The translations under genes and the position numbers were made by a program. Of a DNA stretch of 64,000 nt, positions 35,747 through 61,653 are shown piece after piece (the first letter of the stretch is position 1; each line of letters starts with the position of its first letter). The DNA is from Turbatrix aceti (taxonomy: Eukaryota > Nematoda > Chromadorea > Rhabditida > Panagrolaimidae), in NCBI GenBank assembly GCA_963969345.1, contig OZ017768.1, positions 1,962,573 to 2,026,572 of the forward strand, given 5' to 3'. The notes beneath the pieces were generated by a model. The model saw only the letters and a list, made by a program, of their open reading frames with translations, was not told the origin of the DNA and did not search any database.

Positions 35747-36186
35747 TAATTAAACAGTATTTTGATGATGCACTAAAGTATTTAACGAAAAAATGCACGC
35801 TAAGTAAGTAATTTATGTAATAAATTGTCCAATTGGAAATGTTGTTTTTACCCTCTCATTAAGTTTAATACTCAAGAAAAATTCGAGACACTTGTTACTA
35901 ATATCCTGGTGATAAGGTGGATCCGTCAAAATGAAAAAAACATGTAATCAAAATTACTGGACCGACGACTTTGCGGCCTTCCAGAACGCTCCTGCTAAGG
36001 ACTACGACGTGACGCAGGTAGCTACGATTGACGGCGCCCTCTTCGTGCAATCTCGATACTCATCACTGTCTCTTTAATTTTGTAATGAGTAATTATGCAC
36101 GAGTAAGAGTAATAAAGTAAAGTAAAGTAATCAAAATTACTACATTTTGTGACTTCAGGCAATGTTACAGTCAGCTTGAGCGCGCA

Positions 36187-36625
36187 CGAAAGTAACGATT
36201 GATAACAAAAAGCAACAAATATGTGTTTGTAAAATTTTTTATAACAACGGGTAGCAAAAACAATGATTTTTGACACAAGAACTCTTTTTTTTGTCGAAAA
36301 AAAATTTTTGTACATTTTTGAAATTGAACCGGAACTCAAAATGGTAAAAACATTGGCGATTTTCATTTATGCATTTGCTTATACAAATGCTTTCCAAAAT
36401 TTAGTGGTATTCAGCCACAAGCTTTCGCAAGGGCGGAATTCAATGTTTACCTCAAACTTGGGTAATTAAACCGAAGATGGATGCTCGTAGGCAGCTTTTG
36501 TCTACCTGCTTACGCAAAAAGCTTGATTGACCAAGCGATATCATTAATATTGCATTTTTCATGGAGACGCAGAGAAAGAGAACCTATGCACGCACGCTGT
36601 AAAAGGGAGGGGAGACGTTTTGGAA
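36187..36625 (+). repeat. Direct repeat, copy B
   Basis: Second copy of the segment at 33967-34394, same orientation, 2.2 kb away. It differs by point changes and small indels, including the frameshifting one in the peptide frame. Confidence 0.85.
36341..36469 (+). pseudogene. Frameshifted copy of the secreted-peptide exon
   Basis: The signal peptide is kept (MVKTLAIFIYAFAYTNA), then FQNLVV, after which two extra bases relative to copy A (GTGGTATTCAGCC against GTCGTTCAGCC) shift the frame to FSHKLSQGRNS. It is likely non-functional unless copy A is the altered one. Confidence 0.4.
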
Positions 36626-36916
36626 AGGCAGCACTGCAGTTCCTTATCAATTTTTGTTGCGTGAGCCAGAAAAGTTTTTTGACGACATTTTTTATACGTT
36701 TTGCGCGCTTTCCTTTCTTTTTGTGCTTGTAATTCCGAACATGTATTTTATACATTCTCTCACATCGGGTAATTTTATTTTTGAATTACAGCATAGTTTG
36801 TGCGCGGACAAGTATTCTCAGTATATTTGTTCTGGGGAGTACCACAATAGCATTAACCAAGAAAATACAGTAGTTTTTTTTCTTTGATCGGTAGCCTGGT
36901 GTCAATCACCCACTAT

Positions 36917-39635
36917 TTATGTAAGTTCCTTAAGAACCTGATCAATAGCTGTTTCATACAATGGTTGAACTCTTTTGATTCCCGCGATGGATAAATGTGT
37001 GGAATCACAGAACAGCGAGAGTTTTGTGTTCTGATCATAAATATCACACCTACGCGTTTTTTCGTGACAAAAAGCATTTGTTTGATTGATGACCATGCAG
37101 TTTTGGCACCCTTCCATGGCCGCTAATTGTCGCCACCAAGCGTACTTCTGAAGGTAATAGTAATCCTTCTTTGACAGGTAGTAGTTATTTAGCGGTTGTC
37201 CGGTCTTAATCATTTGAGCCATCTTTTGCGCCGGATTATGACGCGTTGTGCCATGAGGCTCTACGATAATTAGTTTACGGGTAAAATTGGAAAAAGTATT
37301 GATAACTCGTTTCATCTCTAGAACAACAGATTCCTTTTTGACGTCTTTGGGGAGGGTTACTTGCTTTGCAAGTATTCCAAAAAATAGTCTGAAAATAGTG
37401 TTTTGAATACTATTCAATCTAATATTGCTCACCTTTGAATAACAATGGTTATGTCAGGGCGAATCTCTTTCATGAAAACAGGGAATCTGTTAATTAATTC
37501 ATCGCACAGAGGAACTTTGGTTAAAAGAGCGTTAAGGTGCTCATAAATAACGCAACCTGGACGAGCCATAAAATACATTTTTTTAAATCGCCCGCGAAAT
37601 GCTGCTTTGACGGCGTGAATTTGGCGCAACGCAAAACTGTTGCCAGTCACAAAAACAGTCAAACTGCCAGTGCCATCAAAAGTGCACGATTTCATTCCTT
37701 GTTTAGTAGATCTTGGAAAGTATTTTGTTATTTCCGGATCAAAGTTGCACATTATATTAATACAGTTAGCATATTCTTCATTCAGAGCCACTAATTTATT
37801 TTTGGAATGAAACTGCAGAATGCCGTCGGATACGATGCATTGAGGAAGGATCAGAGCAATGAGTGTGACGCAGACGCACAATACCACGAGATCAGACGCT
37901 CGAAGAAGGGTTTTCTCAAGCAGTTCATATTGAAGGATGGAGACTGCAAATATGACGACTAATAAAATGTGGCGGTTTCCAATATTTGGGTACTGGTACT
38001 GCGTGAACACCTCCAGTGGCCAATGGATGAGGTAAACTGAATACGAAATGTCACCGAGATAAAGTATTAATTTGGTGACGATAGAATCTGGCAGCTTTGG
38101 TGGACCGAGGTAAACAATATATGCAGTTATGATTGTTGCCGTTGTGCGAATTGCCGTTTTGTAGAAAACATGTGTGCTAACAGATGGCATGAAACAGATG
38201 GATACAAGAAATACCACGGATATAATTTGGATATGTGAAACACGTTGTTCATAAATCAATATTTTTGGTTGTATTGAAATTGAACTAGATGACAACATTG
38301 TTTCGGTTTCGGAATTCAAATCATACGAATTTGTGCTGAAAAAACCGAAAGAATTACATCGAGTTTCCCACCAGTGAAGGAACTTGGGTCCGTGTGAACT
38401 CGATCACCCATACCCATATAGGTTATGCTCTATAGACTATAGACTATTAGTCTATAGACTATAGACTATGTTCGTACATGCCAACGTTGTACGTCCAGGA
38501 TGCTGCGACATGCATGCTTTTCAATAATATGGGTTGCTCCAGCAAGTACGTCATTCTTAGCTCAAAGTGACATACTTTTCGTTCCCCAAACAAAAACATT
38601 ATTTACTGCATTATAATGTTAAATTTGTATATTCATGGTAATAAAAACAACAATCATAAAAAATGCGGTCCTAAAAAGTGCAAACGTTTAGCACCCCGCA
38701 TTGGTGGGTGCCAAATGCTACACTCTGAGTTCCCCAGCCAATGTGCTCCCCCCTTTTGCAATGTGCGGTGCCTAACCTGCTGTGGGGGATCGAGTTCCCC
38801 TCAAGGTGAAAACACCTAGGTGGGAAAGTCAGTGGAAAACTAAAAATTGTGATGGGGGAACTAAAAGTACTTATGTGTGAGAAACTCAAGGCCGGTATAA
38901 CCTAAATTGTTTTTAACTTAAATCGTACCATGTAGCATATCGTTTCTGTTCAATGTGGTAAACCAAAGTTCCAAGCAAAAACTGCCACAATCTGGCTGGA
39001 GTTGAATAGAACGACAGCGATTCGTCAGTCATATAAAGTGCTTGAAAGCACCAACTTATGAATGAAAGAAACATTGTCATGTAAATCGGATGCTTCGACG
39101 ATGCAATCCAGGCCAGCACAAAAGGTGCCGCAAAGTAATACTGCACTTCGACGGATAGTGACCATGTATGGAGTAAAAACTTTTTGGTCGCAACGAGTTG
39201 AAAGTAATCTTCATTTTTCATCAGTGCCTGAAAGTTGGTACCAAACACGATCGCCAATAGACCATCTTGTTGGAGAAAAATGAAATCAAGTGAAGTTAAA
39301 ATGAATGTCCCAAGAATAATCGTCAATAGTATGGCACACAGATAGGCTGGCATCAGACGTTTGAGTCTTCGGCGGTAGAAATCCAAACAAACGTTAATGG
39401 AAAGAGTCTTTGTCGGCGAAAACTTTAGAATCATTGTCATGAGGTATCCAGATAGAACAAAGAAACTAAAATTACGATGCAAAGGTGAAAAAATTGATCC
39501 TGCCCCTACTTACACATCAACGCCCAGGAATCCTTGAGGTACAAATTTTGGGTACAGATGGAATCCCAAAACGGCACAGATTGCAACGCAACGGAGACAT
39601 TGGATTTCTGTTCGGTTCTTTTTGGTATGCTGCAT
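36917..39635 (-). CDS. Membrane O-acyltransferase (Acyl_transf_3 plus C-terminal SGNH domain), OAC family
   Basis: Four exons (39635-39514, 39465-38929, 38335-37433, 37388-36917) join in frame to 677 residues. The N-terminal acyltransferase-3 domain shows EIQCLRCVAICAVLGFHLYP with the conserved His26, QGFLGVDVFFVLSGYLMT, DFYRRRLKRLMPAYL and LLHTWSLSVEVQYYF, with about ten hydrophobic helices to about residue 390 (DISYSVYLIHWPL). The C-terminal SGNH-like domain starts with TVFVTGNSFALRQ (Ser453; GNS in place of the usual GDS) and ends with the acid/base pair in DSTHLS (Asp649, His652). Families of this build move acyl groups across a membrane onto extracytoplasmic acceptors; the substrate is unknown. 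The first exon starts with the in-frame ATG nearest the conserved region. Intron 2 (38336-38928) carries a hairpin-forming GC-rich insert. It is one of many nematode oac genes; which orthologue cannot be told by eye. Confidence 0.93.
38415..38475. repeat. CTATAGA short repeat and palindrome
   Basis: The seven-base unit CTATAGA recurs and switches strand at about 38448 (GACTATTAGTC), forming a self-complementary run. It lies in intron 2 of the O-acyltransferase gene. Confidence 0.6.
38686..38790. repeat. Imperfect inverted-repeat insert in O-acyltransferase intron 2
   Basis: GTTTAGCACCCCGCATTGG at the left is matched in inverse at the right by CAATGTGCGGTGCCTAACC. A palindrome CACCTAGGTG follows at about 38814. 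A cysteine-rich frame crossing it (CNVRCLTCC) has no homolog I recognise and is probably chance. Confidence 0.5.
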
Positions 39636-40793
39636 GCTTGATGTCAGCACGCATGAGAGCAATAGATGTGAAAAATTGCATTCGTACTATGTATTCACTA
39701 AAACCTCATTATGAATAAAAAACTTTCATTTTATTTTTTATTTACTGTCCTCCTCAATGATTAGCATCACATTACACACAGATAAAATTCTTTTATGACC
39801 TGTTTTTTATGATACAACATTTTCACAACTTGATATCATTTTGTAAAAAAAATCGCCATTTTTTTAATCGTTTTTTTTGCTAACTTTGGCTTATAAATTT
39901 TGCTTAAAACAAAATACTTCAAAATTAATATTCCGAAATTGTTGCGTACTTTTTTGTGTTTTTTTAAAGATACCTAATCGGAGTCGTTCAGATAGAAAAA
40001 ATTGGTGAAACATATTGGAACAAAAACGTATTTTGGCAAAAAAATCTGAAATTTATAGAATCCGTAAGCCAATTGTTAAAATTTTTAAATGACGTCATTT
40101 TCCGTCATTTTTGGACTGACCCCACCCCCACCCCCGACAATATCCTCCAATCACCCAACAAACACAATCTTTTTTTTTTATTCATAATCAGTATAACAGT
40201 AATCGAAACGATGAATCAATCAATGAATAATACATATTCGAAGATTAAGAAAAAAACGAAAAAAAAGCGCCCGGTGTATATGGTATTAAAAAATCAATGG
40301 ATACAATAGAAACTATCAAACAATGAAAAAAAAGTCGAGTCAGAAAAGAAAAAAAACCATCTTATGCCTTTCGAATCCATAATAAAAAATTTAGCCGTTG
40401 TCAGGAGTAAAAAAAGTATGGAGTTGACTTCAAAAAAAACCTAACTATTTTCGTACAAGACCCCAAAATTGAATATAGCACATGCAGTTTTATTTTTTTT
40501 TTCGCATACGCATCCAAGAAATATCGAAATCCAAAAAGAAGAGGAACGAATAGGTCGAGTGACAGAAACTAGGAAGTGTAGTGAGCTACCGTATCCGACA
40601 GTTCAACGGTAAAAAAAGAAAAAAAAACGTAAGAACCCTTTAGTCGAGGAGTGGAAGTGTGTGTGCATGCTGTTGTTACGGTCATCATTTTTTTTAAACA
40701 ACAGAAAATCCATTTCAAGTTACGGTAACAGGACGATAGGTAAACAGAAAAAGTGCCACAATGCCCGAGGCAATACAATCATTGATCGATCGT
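39636..40793. other. Intergenic spacer between pkn-1 and the O-acyltransferase gene
   Basis: It holds the 3' flank of pkn-1 and the promoter side of the O-acyltransferase gene, both leftward. AT-rich, with a C-rich patch (ACCCCACCCCCACCC near 40118). No gene or element seen. Confidence 0.5.
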
Positions 40794-55158
<14,365 letters not shown>

Positions 55159-58100
55159 CGATCGTAATGATGACAGCGGTCGGTAGAGAGGAGTTACGGT
55201 AGAGAAACAGAGACGATGCCAAGCGACTGATTCAGGTCTTCTTCGTCGTCGTAATCGTTAGTTACTCAAAAATCAATCAGTCCAGCCAGCAGGGGAGAGT
55301 CGGTCGCCAATGGCACGGCACAAACGATAGACAGCGCGACGCCTTTCGTCCTTTTCTATCTATCCACAAGACTGAGTTCGAGTTCGACGCGTCCTAAAAA
55401 ATTCATTAATAACTGTTTTATCCTTGTTTTTGTTGAAAAAAAAATAACTCGAATATCATCCATGCATTCATTTTGCCAGGATGCAGGGAATGGGTGCAAA
55501 AAGCAAATAAACACAATACATTCAAGTGCATACGTACATGTTATTCAGCTTTTTTACGCGGGAAAAAAATCACAAAAGACTAAAAAATCAATGATCACGT
55601 ACGTTCGCCAGAGTCAAAAAAAAAGACAGAAGGAAGAAAAATATTTTTCCTGTTTCTTCAAGTCCATTCAAAAACGTATAAAAATCCAATCAATACAATT
55701 TTTTGTTGTTCAAATTATCCAATTAATGCCGTAGCGAGAGAAACCACCACGCACGCCAGGTGAAAAAAATTGAGAGAAAAAAAATATCGTGCTTTTTATT
55801 ATATTTTTTTGGTCGAACAAAATAATTTGCAGGTAAGGGCTTGCAAAAACAGTGCAGAAAAAAAAACTGTATAACCGATCGAAAAAAATTGCAACGCTAA
55901 AAAAAGCACAATCACAATCGTCAGAAAAAAATATTTTAAAAATAACTGTAAGCGAACAAGTAAGTCTGTTCTGTTTTGTTTTGTTTTCCCCCGCAAGAAA
56001 ACTGAAGATCGCATGCAAACAACCGTTCCTTCCGGTTTCTCTCCTGAGAACATTGACGCAGACTGGATCAATTTTCAACAAGCAATATGATTCTATTTTT
56101 GATCCCAAACAGAACAAAAGTTGTTTTTTTAAACTTTTCGATACCATTTCTGATTGTGAGCCAAGACGAGAAAAAACAGAGAATGAGAAAAACGAGGGGG
56201 GGGGAGAAAGTGAGTGCAATCAAAAGTCCACCCCATAGCCCCTAGTGTGACACGGCGGGGCTAACGCAGTGCAAAAGCAGCTGTGCTTCGTCTCGTCTCG
56301 TCGAAGCGCTTGCTTGCTTGCTGCCTGCTTGCTCCCTTGTGGCAGTACAGCCAACCCCAGGCTCCTTCTCCTCGCATCAGGCCGGGAGGCCCGAGACCGA
56401 GGCCGATAAAAGGGGAGGGAGGAGGCGTCGGTGGTTGTAGCCCTGGTCGTGAACGTGGTCGCTCTATGCTTGCTCGTTCGCGCTCCAACCTTCGACCCTC
56501 CCATTTTCCAAATATTTTCACTGACTGTTCTGGAATCCATCATTCATCCTTAAGCACGGTGTAGGCTCTGTAAGGTCAAAAAAATGTTCTTTAAAAAAAA
56601 CTGATCGCTTAGAATTTCATATTTTCCAGAAAAACCCAAAAAACTGTTAACTGTGATTTCAGGCCAAAATTAACCCCAAAATCGTCAGTTTTTTTTCAAA
56701 TCGCACAAACGAACGCATTTCGTGTCAAGCAGGCGTAAAAGAGACTCTGTCAAGCAAACTTGCCCTCTCTCGCATCGCACGCGCTTGCTTTGCATCACTG
56801 CTTCCTACATATACCCCCCTCCTCCTCCTCCCAAGACTCGACTCGACTCCTACTGACTGGCGTGGTCGCTTTCGTTTTCGTCGACGATGTCGATGTCTGC
56901 TAACTTGACAAGCATAGGGCAACAAACGTATCAACACGCATTCATTCATTCACTCATTCAGTTTGTCAGTCGAGTCGAGACTGACTTTCAGCTCACATCA
57001 GTCAACCAACCCCAACGAACAAACCAGGGCGTTTTTGTTAGGGCCATCTTGTTCCCCCTCCCAGCAAACTATGTACTTGCCATACCAGCCTGGGATAGAT
57101 AGATTACTGAAGAAAACCCACTACCACGTCAGATATCTTGCAACTCCCAACGAGGAACAACTTATAAACATTTATCAGTCGGAGGATGCAATTTGTTGAC
57201 ATTTCAACCAAACACCTGTTCGTTGGTTTTAAACCCATCGACTGACAAGGAAACTGTCCATTTCAGTCGAAAAGTGAAAAAAAATTCGAAAATGTAATCG
57301 AAAACCCCAAAAAAAGAACAAAAAAGGCAAAAAACAACAAAAAAAACCCGCAAAACCAAAACAACAAAAAAATCGTAAACCAGTGTTACTACATTACTGT
57401 AAGTTGTAACGACAAATGTTATGCACGAAAATCCGACAGGAAGTAACATCAAAAATTTACGATAAAAACATGTTATGCATCGTCAAGCTTGAAAATTGCA
57501 TATTTTTTCGATCTTAAAAAAAATCAATTTTAGATTAAATGTTGTATTTATTTTTCGATGTTTTTAGCCGTCTTACATGTGAAAATACACAAAACTTGAC
57601 TTTTCACAACAAAATACAACAAAAAAAGTGAACAAATCGATACATGTTTGTTGTGTTGATTCGATCAAAATCAAAAACTGTCGACACAACTCCGTCATAA
57701 ACACAAAACTGACAATAGAAAGTACTATAATAAAAAAATGTCATAACAAATGTCAAAATGGTATTTTTTAGCGATAAAAATTCCTTAGACGTCCAAAAAT
57801 GACTGTCGGTCACCCAACCCACGCGTCTTCGCATCTCCCCACTCCCATCTGCAAGGCGATGATGATGCACAATATTCAATGAAAATTCAATAAAGGGCTA
57901 TTAACTAAGGATTGGGACACCAACCAAACAACGATTTAGCGACCAACACAAAAATGCATAAAAATGGTAAATGTCATCCTCATTATTCCTTTTTTGGGGT
58001 CCGTGCACGCACAAATATTATAAAAAATATGTATGCACTGTCCAAAAACGATTAAATTGACTTTTTCTATCTAATTTCTGTTCAATCAACAAAAAATATT

Positions 58101-58930
58101 ACATAAAAATATGATCATCCATCCCAGAAGAAAAAAAGTGTTGAGATTTGAGAAAAAGCGCGCGTCGCGCATTAATTTTGCCGCTACCTAAAAAATTCAA
58201 TTCAGAGAGGAAGAAGGAAAGAAAGCATTGCGGCGCGGTACCGCCAATTATTTAGGGCAATAGGATAGGATAGGATAGGTGGTGGCGATGTTAAATAAAA
58301 TAATGCATGCAGGAATAATTTTTTTTGTTTCTCTCTCATTCATCTTTCTCCCCTGACTTGACTACTGCTCGGTTTTCCACAATCAATCCAGGGTTCAAAA
58401 TAAACCCAAAAAAATATACAAGCATGCTGACGACTTTTATATGCGCGGGAGAGACGGTACCTTCCCGGCCTGGCGCCAGTTTGCTGAACCTGAACCCATC
58501 AGGGAAGGAAGAAAGCCTAGCCTAAGCAGGGGTAGCAGACAAGCAAACAACAAAAAACTAACGCTTGACTGGTTGGTTTTGTTGGCAGCGTAGTGTGATC
58601 AGGGTCCCGGGACAGAGAAGAGAAGTCAATCGATGAATCAATCCCACCCCAGCTAGCTCAGCTCCTCCACCAGCACCTGCGCAATACCCGTGAACACACA
58701 ATATTGCGCAGGTGAAAAAAATAGACGTGGAAGATGAAAAGAAGTTTGACACGAAAAAAAGACGGCAAACAGCGAGAATAGCAAGCAATCTCTCGCGGAC
58801 ACGAACGAACGTAAACATGAACACCAATCAACTCGCGATCGCGGCGGAAAGGATGAAAAAAAAAAGCGCATCGACTAACAGCGTGCGCACCGGTGCAGTG
58901 CAGCTTTTTGCCGGCAAAGATCCCGCCACT
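55159..58930. other. Divergent intergenic region between pkn-1 and the CLCC1-like array
   Basis: It should hold the pkn-1 promoter (leftward gene) and that of the first CLCC1-like gene. GC-rich islands at about 55140-55350, 56230-56560 and 56740-56900 stand out from AT-rich flanks. Long open frames over the second island occur on both strands and are composition artefacts. A weak GTTAC-type remnant lies at 57385-57470 and an ATAGG run at 58260-58285. I see no additional gene. Confidence 0.5.
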
Positions 58931-58966
58931 TGTGCGCCTCGGCTGGAAAAGCCCCTCGCATGTTGC
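58931..58966 (+). promoter_or_regulatory. Conserved upstream element, CLCC1-like copy 1
   Basis: It begins TGTGCGCCTCGGCTGGAAAA and ends GCATGTTGC, 64 bp before the ATG at 59031. The same two blocks recur before copies 2 and 3. The CAGGTG E-box of the other copies is changed to CGGCTG here. Confidence 0.6.
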
Positions 58967-59030
58967 GCGCAGGCTTCAGAAATTCTGATCGCGAGTTTTT
59001 TAGATACTTCGAAATTTTGCGTCCTCCAGA

Positions 59031-61335
59031 ATGAAGAAGTTGTTTTTTTGTATTCTGGCCTTATTTTTTGTAGAAACTCTTCAGGACGACAGAAAGTATC
59101 TGAAACCAGGCTGGATCGATCCAAATGATCCACAGGCGGTGCGGAAAGCGACGGCGTGGACGCCGGATGGAGTGATTCACTGTCCTGACGCTGGTCGCAT
59201 TGAGGAACTCGAGAAGGTTTGTTTTTTAGGGGGAGGTTGAAACAACCGATCCTGGAAAAAAAGAACGAAATGGATGTGATTACGATATTTTACATTTATT
59301 CTTGTTTATAGGAAAACCCAAACAAGTAACATGTTTTTATCAAGCGCCTCGTATTTTGCTTGAGTAGCAAAATAACGATAGTTCGATTTTTAAAACCCAA
59401 AGTAACATAACAAAATACTTTTATCGTATTTTGCATCACAAAACGAATTTCAAATCCCAACAAGAAAATGTTTTTCTTGCGTGGTTTCGATGTTACTGGA
59501 TTACGTTCAGAAAATACAAAAAGCAAAGTATCAAGATACGATGTTTTATATCGTATCTTGAGTAACAAAATAACGATACCTCACTTTTTTCCCTTTTTGC
59601 ACTTTTTTTTGTCCCTAATAAAGATCTTTACTGTGTTTTTATAACCGTTTTTTTCCAGAAAATCAAATCCCAACAAGAAACCATCCAACTTCTCTCTACC
59701 AGCGGCAAGAGCGAACGAATAGCCAAGGTCCTGGTTTCGCAACTATTCTCATCTCTTGCCGTTGACGTAACCACCCAGAAGGACGGTGCTCAACGAACCG
59801 CGGTCGTCCAGTTCACACCTACTTTTGTAGAAGTGGCGCAACGTTTTCTTGAAAACAACGACGATGACAATCTTTCAAGGACCCTGGTCGCCGAGTTGGA
59901 AGCTGAATTTTCAACTATTTTTATTCATATTCCCGATGAAGTCGGCATTTTTTCGTGTTTTTTTACCACAAATTAATTTTTTTCTTTTCAGGTCCCGAAT
60001 GCGGATAGCAAGTCATTCAGTTTGTCAACAAAAGCAGTTGTCTTTGTCGGTGTTGTCGCAGTTTCTGTTCTTCTGATTTGGTCTTGGCCATCGATTTCGA
60101 GGTCAGCAGGACAATTTGCAGCACCGAAAAGCTTGTTTTCACTTTTCGTGATCTTGTTGATAGCACTGATCCTGTGGGACGCTAATAACCGTATTCACAT
60201 CCAAAAAGCTGTCAGTTATTTTTTTCCATTCGAGACCCAGTTTTTTTACGAAAACCTGCTTTATTTTTTTCCATTCGAGACCATTTTTTTTATCAAATCC
60301 ATTTTTTTCCAGGAAGCCGAAGCTCGCCGCCGACAACACCTTCACCTCGATCCAGACGTAGTTTGTGCCGAAAAGACCCTTCTCCAAGGCATTTACCACA
60401 CATTTGCCGGCTACTTTTCAAATTCCGTCGAGGACAAGTGTTACACGTACCACCGAAGTCACCTCGTGGATTCCGATATCGAAGGCTCCGCCTACCTCCA
60501 GGCTGTCAGCGAAGTTCTCGGCGACTCGATCGGTGTTTTTATAAAGAGCCTCGCCAAACACGCTGGAAGTGCCCTGGACGCGTTCTTTTCCACAGGAACG
60601 GTTTTTACGCTTCCAGTCAAACTTGCCGTCCTAGTCGTCGTCCTCATCGTCATTGCGGCAGTTTTCGTACTCCGAAATGCCAATTTCGCAATTCGGGGTG
60701 TTGGTTTTGGTATCCAATTTGGAGGAGTAGGCCAGGGAAATGGTCAGAACGCTTTGCCACCTCAGGGGCCTCAGCAACACAGGTTGGTCATCGCGCATGA
60801 ACAACCATCTGCTCAGGTGACGGTAGCAGCCCCTCAACCGAATGCTGCAGTTTTACCTGCTCCAGGACCAGTTGTAAGATTTATTTTATGTTTGAATGCA
60901 AAAAAACGAACGATAAGTTGTCAATTTGTAGTTTTTCATACTTTTAGCACGAAAATTATTTCATCTAAATTTTTGCCGGTCCTACCACGATTTTGATCAA
61001 ACACCATGTTTTACATTATTTCTGCTTTGTTTTTTTACAAATGTTCGTTTGATGTTCACGAGCAAAAAAAATCTCATTTAGCCAAAGAAATTTTGATATT
61101 TACTAATTTTTTATAGGATGCCCCCCAACTCCCTACCATCGTCGTCAGTGACGCGTTCTTTGACGTCGAACCACCTGCTCAGAATCTCCTATACCCAACG
61201 CACACAAGAAGGATCCCTTCACCATCGGCATCCCGCCGTCGTTCACGGCGCTCATTTTCTCAACCAATTCGACGTCGATCGTATTCCAGTTTTGGGTCCT
61301 GCAACGATAGTGGTAACAGTGAACTGGATGATTAG
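59031..61335 (+). CDS. CLCC1-like: CLCC1-family (chloride channel CLIC-like) ER membrane protein, copy 1
   Basis: Five exons (59031-59216, 59659-59940, 59992-60210, 60313-60873, 61117-61335) join in frame to 488 residues. A signal peptide (MKKLFFCILALFFVETLQ) precedes the luminal PGWIDPNDPQAV block, which matches the WIDP motif after the CLCC1 signal peptide. A helical luminal region (KIKSQQETIQLL, LSRTLVAELEAEFSTIFIHI) follows, then two hydrophobic helices. Next is VVCAEK, and CYTYHRSHLV (CLCC1: VCAKK and CQKYYELLLV). After that comes VLGDSIGVFIKSLAKHAG, matching the CLCC1 segment before its last helix, then a final helix (LAVLVVVLIVIAAVFVL). The cytosolic tail is Pro/Gln-rich and ends in an Arg/Ser tract. 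CLCC1 proteins sit in the ER and nuclear membrane and are linked to anion flux. Intron 3 is short (102 nt), open and in frame. AATAAA lies near 61438. Confidence 0.87.
59325..59580. repeat. Degenerate GTAAC-containing repeat in intron 1 of CLCC1-like copy 1
   Basis: AAGTAACAT, GAGTAGCAAAATAACGATA, AAAGTAACATAACAAAATAC and GAGTAACAAAATAACGATAC recur across the intron. A similar short phrase (GTAACGATAC) occurs in intron 1 of copies 2 and 3, so it may predate the duplications. Its link to the main repeat family is uncertain. Confidence 0.45.
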
Positions 61336-61555
61336 CTTATCACTGTATTCTATTTTTGTAATCGTAGTAACATATTTTGTACCTTGTATTTCTAGTAACG
61401 ATTTTTTACAACGGGTGTAACCAAAAATGTATTTATAAAATAAATGTGTGATTCTTTGTCATCGACATTTTTGGAATTATGCGCGAGAGCTGAAAAACGT
61501 TTCGCGCATAAAAAAGTGAACATTTTTTGATATCACTGATTTTGCTACCTGTGCC
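61336..61555. other. Spacer between CLCC1-like copies 1 and 2
   Basis: It contains the copy 1 polyadenylation signal (AATAAA near 61438). The intergenic distance to copy 2 is only about 320 bp, but copy 2 has its own upstream element, so separate promoters are as likely as an operon. Confidence 0.5.
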
Positions 61556-61591
61556 TGTGCGCCTCAGGTGAAAAAGCCTTTCGCATGTTGC
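61556..61591 (+). promoter_or_regulatory. Conserved upstream element, CLCC1-like copy 2
   Basis: TGTGCGCCTCAGGTGAAAAA followed by GCATGTTGC, 62 bp before the ATG at 61654. Contains the E-box CAGGTG. Confidence 0.65.
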
Positions 61592-61653
61592 AAACCGGCG
61601 TTTCAATAATTTGTTAACATAAAAAATCAAACATTTCGATATCTAGTATTTTC

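Larger units (their letters stand above)
33675..36916. other. Repeat-rich spacer with a direct duplication and a MITE
   Basis: The spacer contains two direct copies of a segment of about 430 bp (33967-34394 and 36187-36625) with a Tc1/mariner-type element (34852-35746) between them, and a run of short palindromes at 34756-34810. The remainder (35749-36186, 36626-36916) shows nothing coding. Confidence 0.6.

Noticed and set aside
38616..38819. Cysteine-rich 67-codon frame in the O-acyltransferase intron
   Set aside because: It lies on an inverted-repeat insert, on the opposite strand to the gene, with no signal peptide or known cysteine pattern.
56220..56564. Overlapping frames of 86-107 codons on both strands
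   Set aside because: A GC-rich island lacking stops by composition; Arg/Ser/Pro-rich, no domain, no splice partner.
60022..60996. Single 324-codon frame in CLCC1-like copy 1
   Set aside because: It runs through introns 3 and 4. The spliced model with matching exons in copy 2 explains the sequence better.
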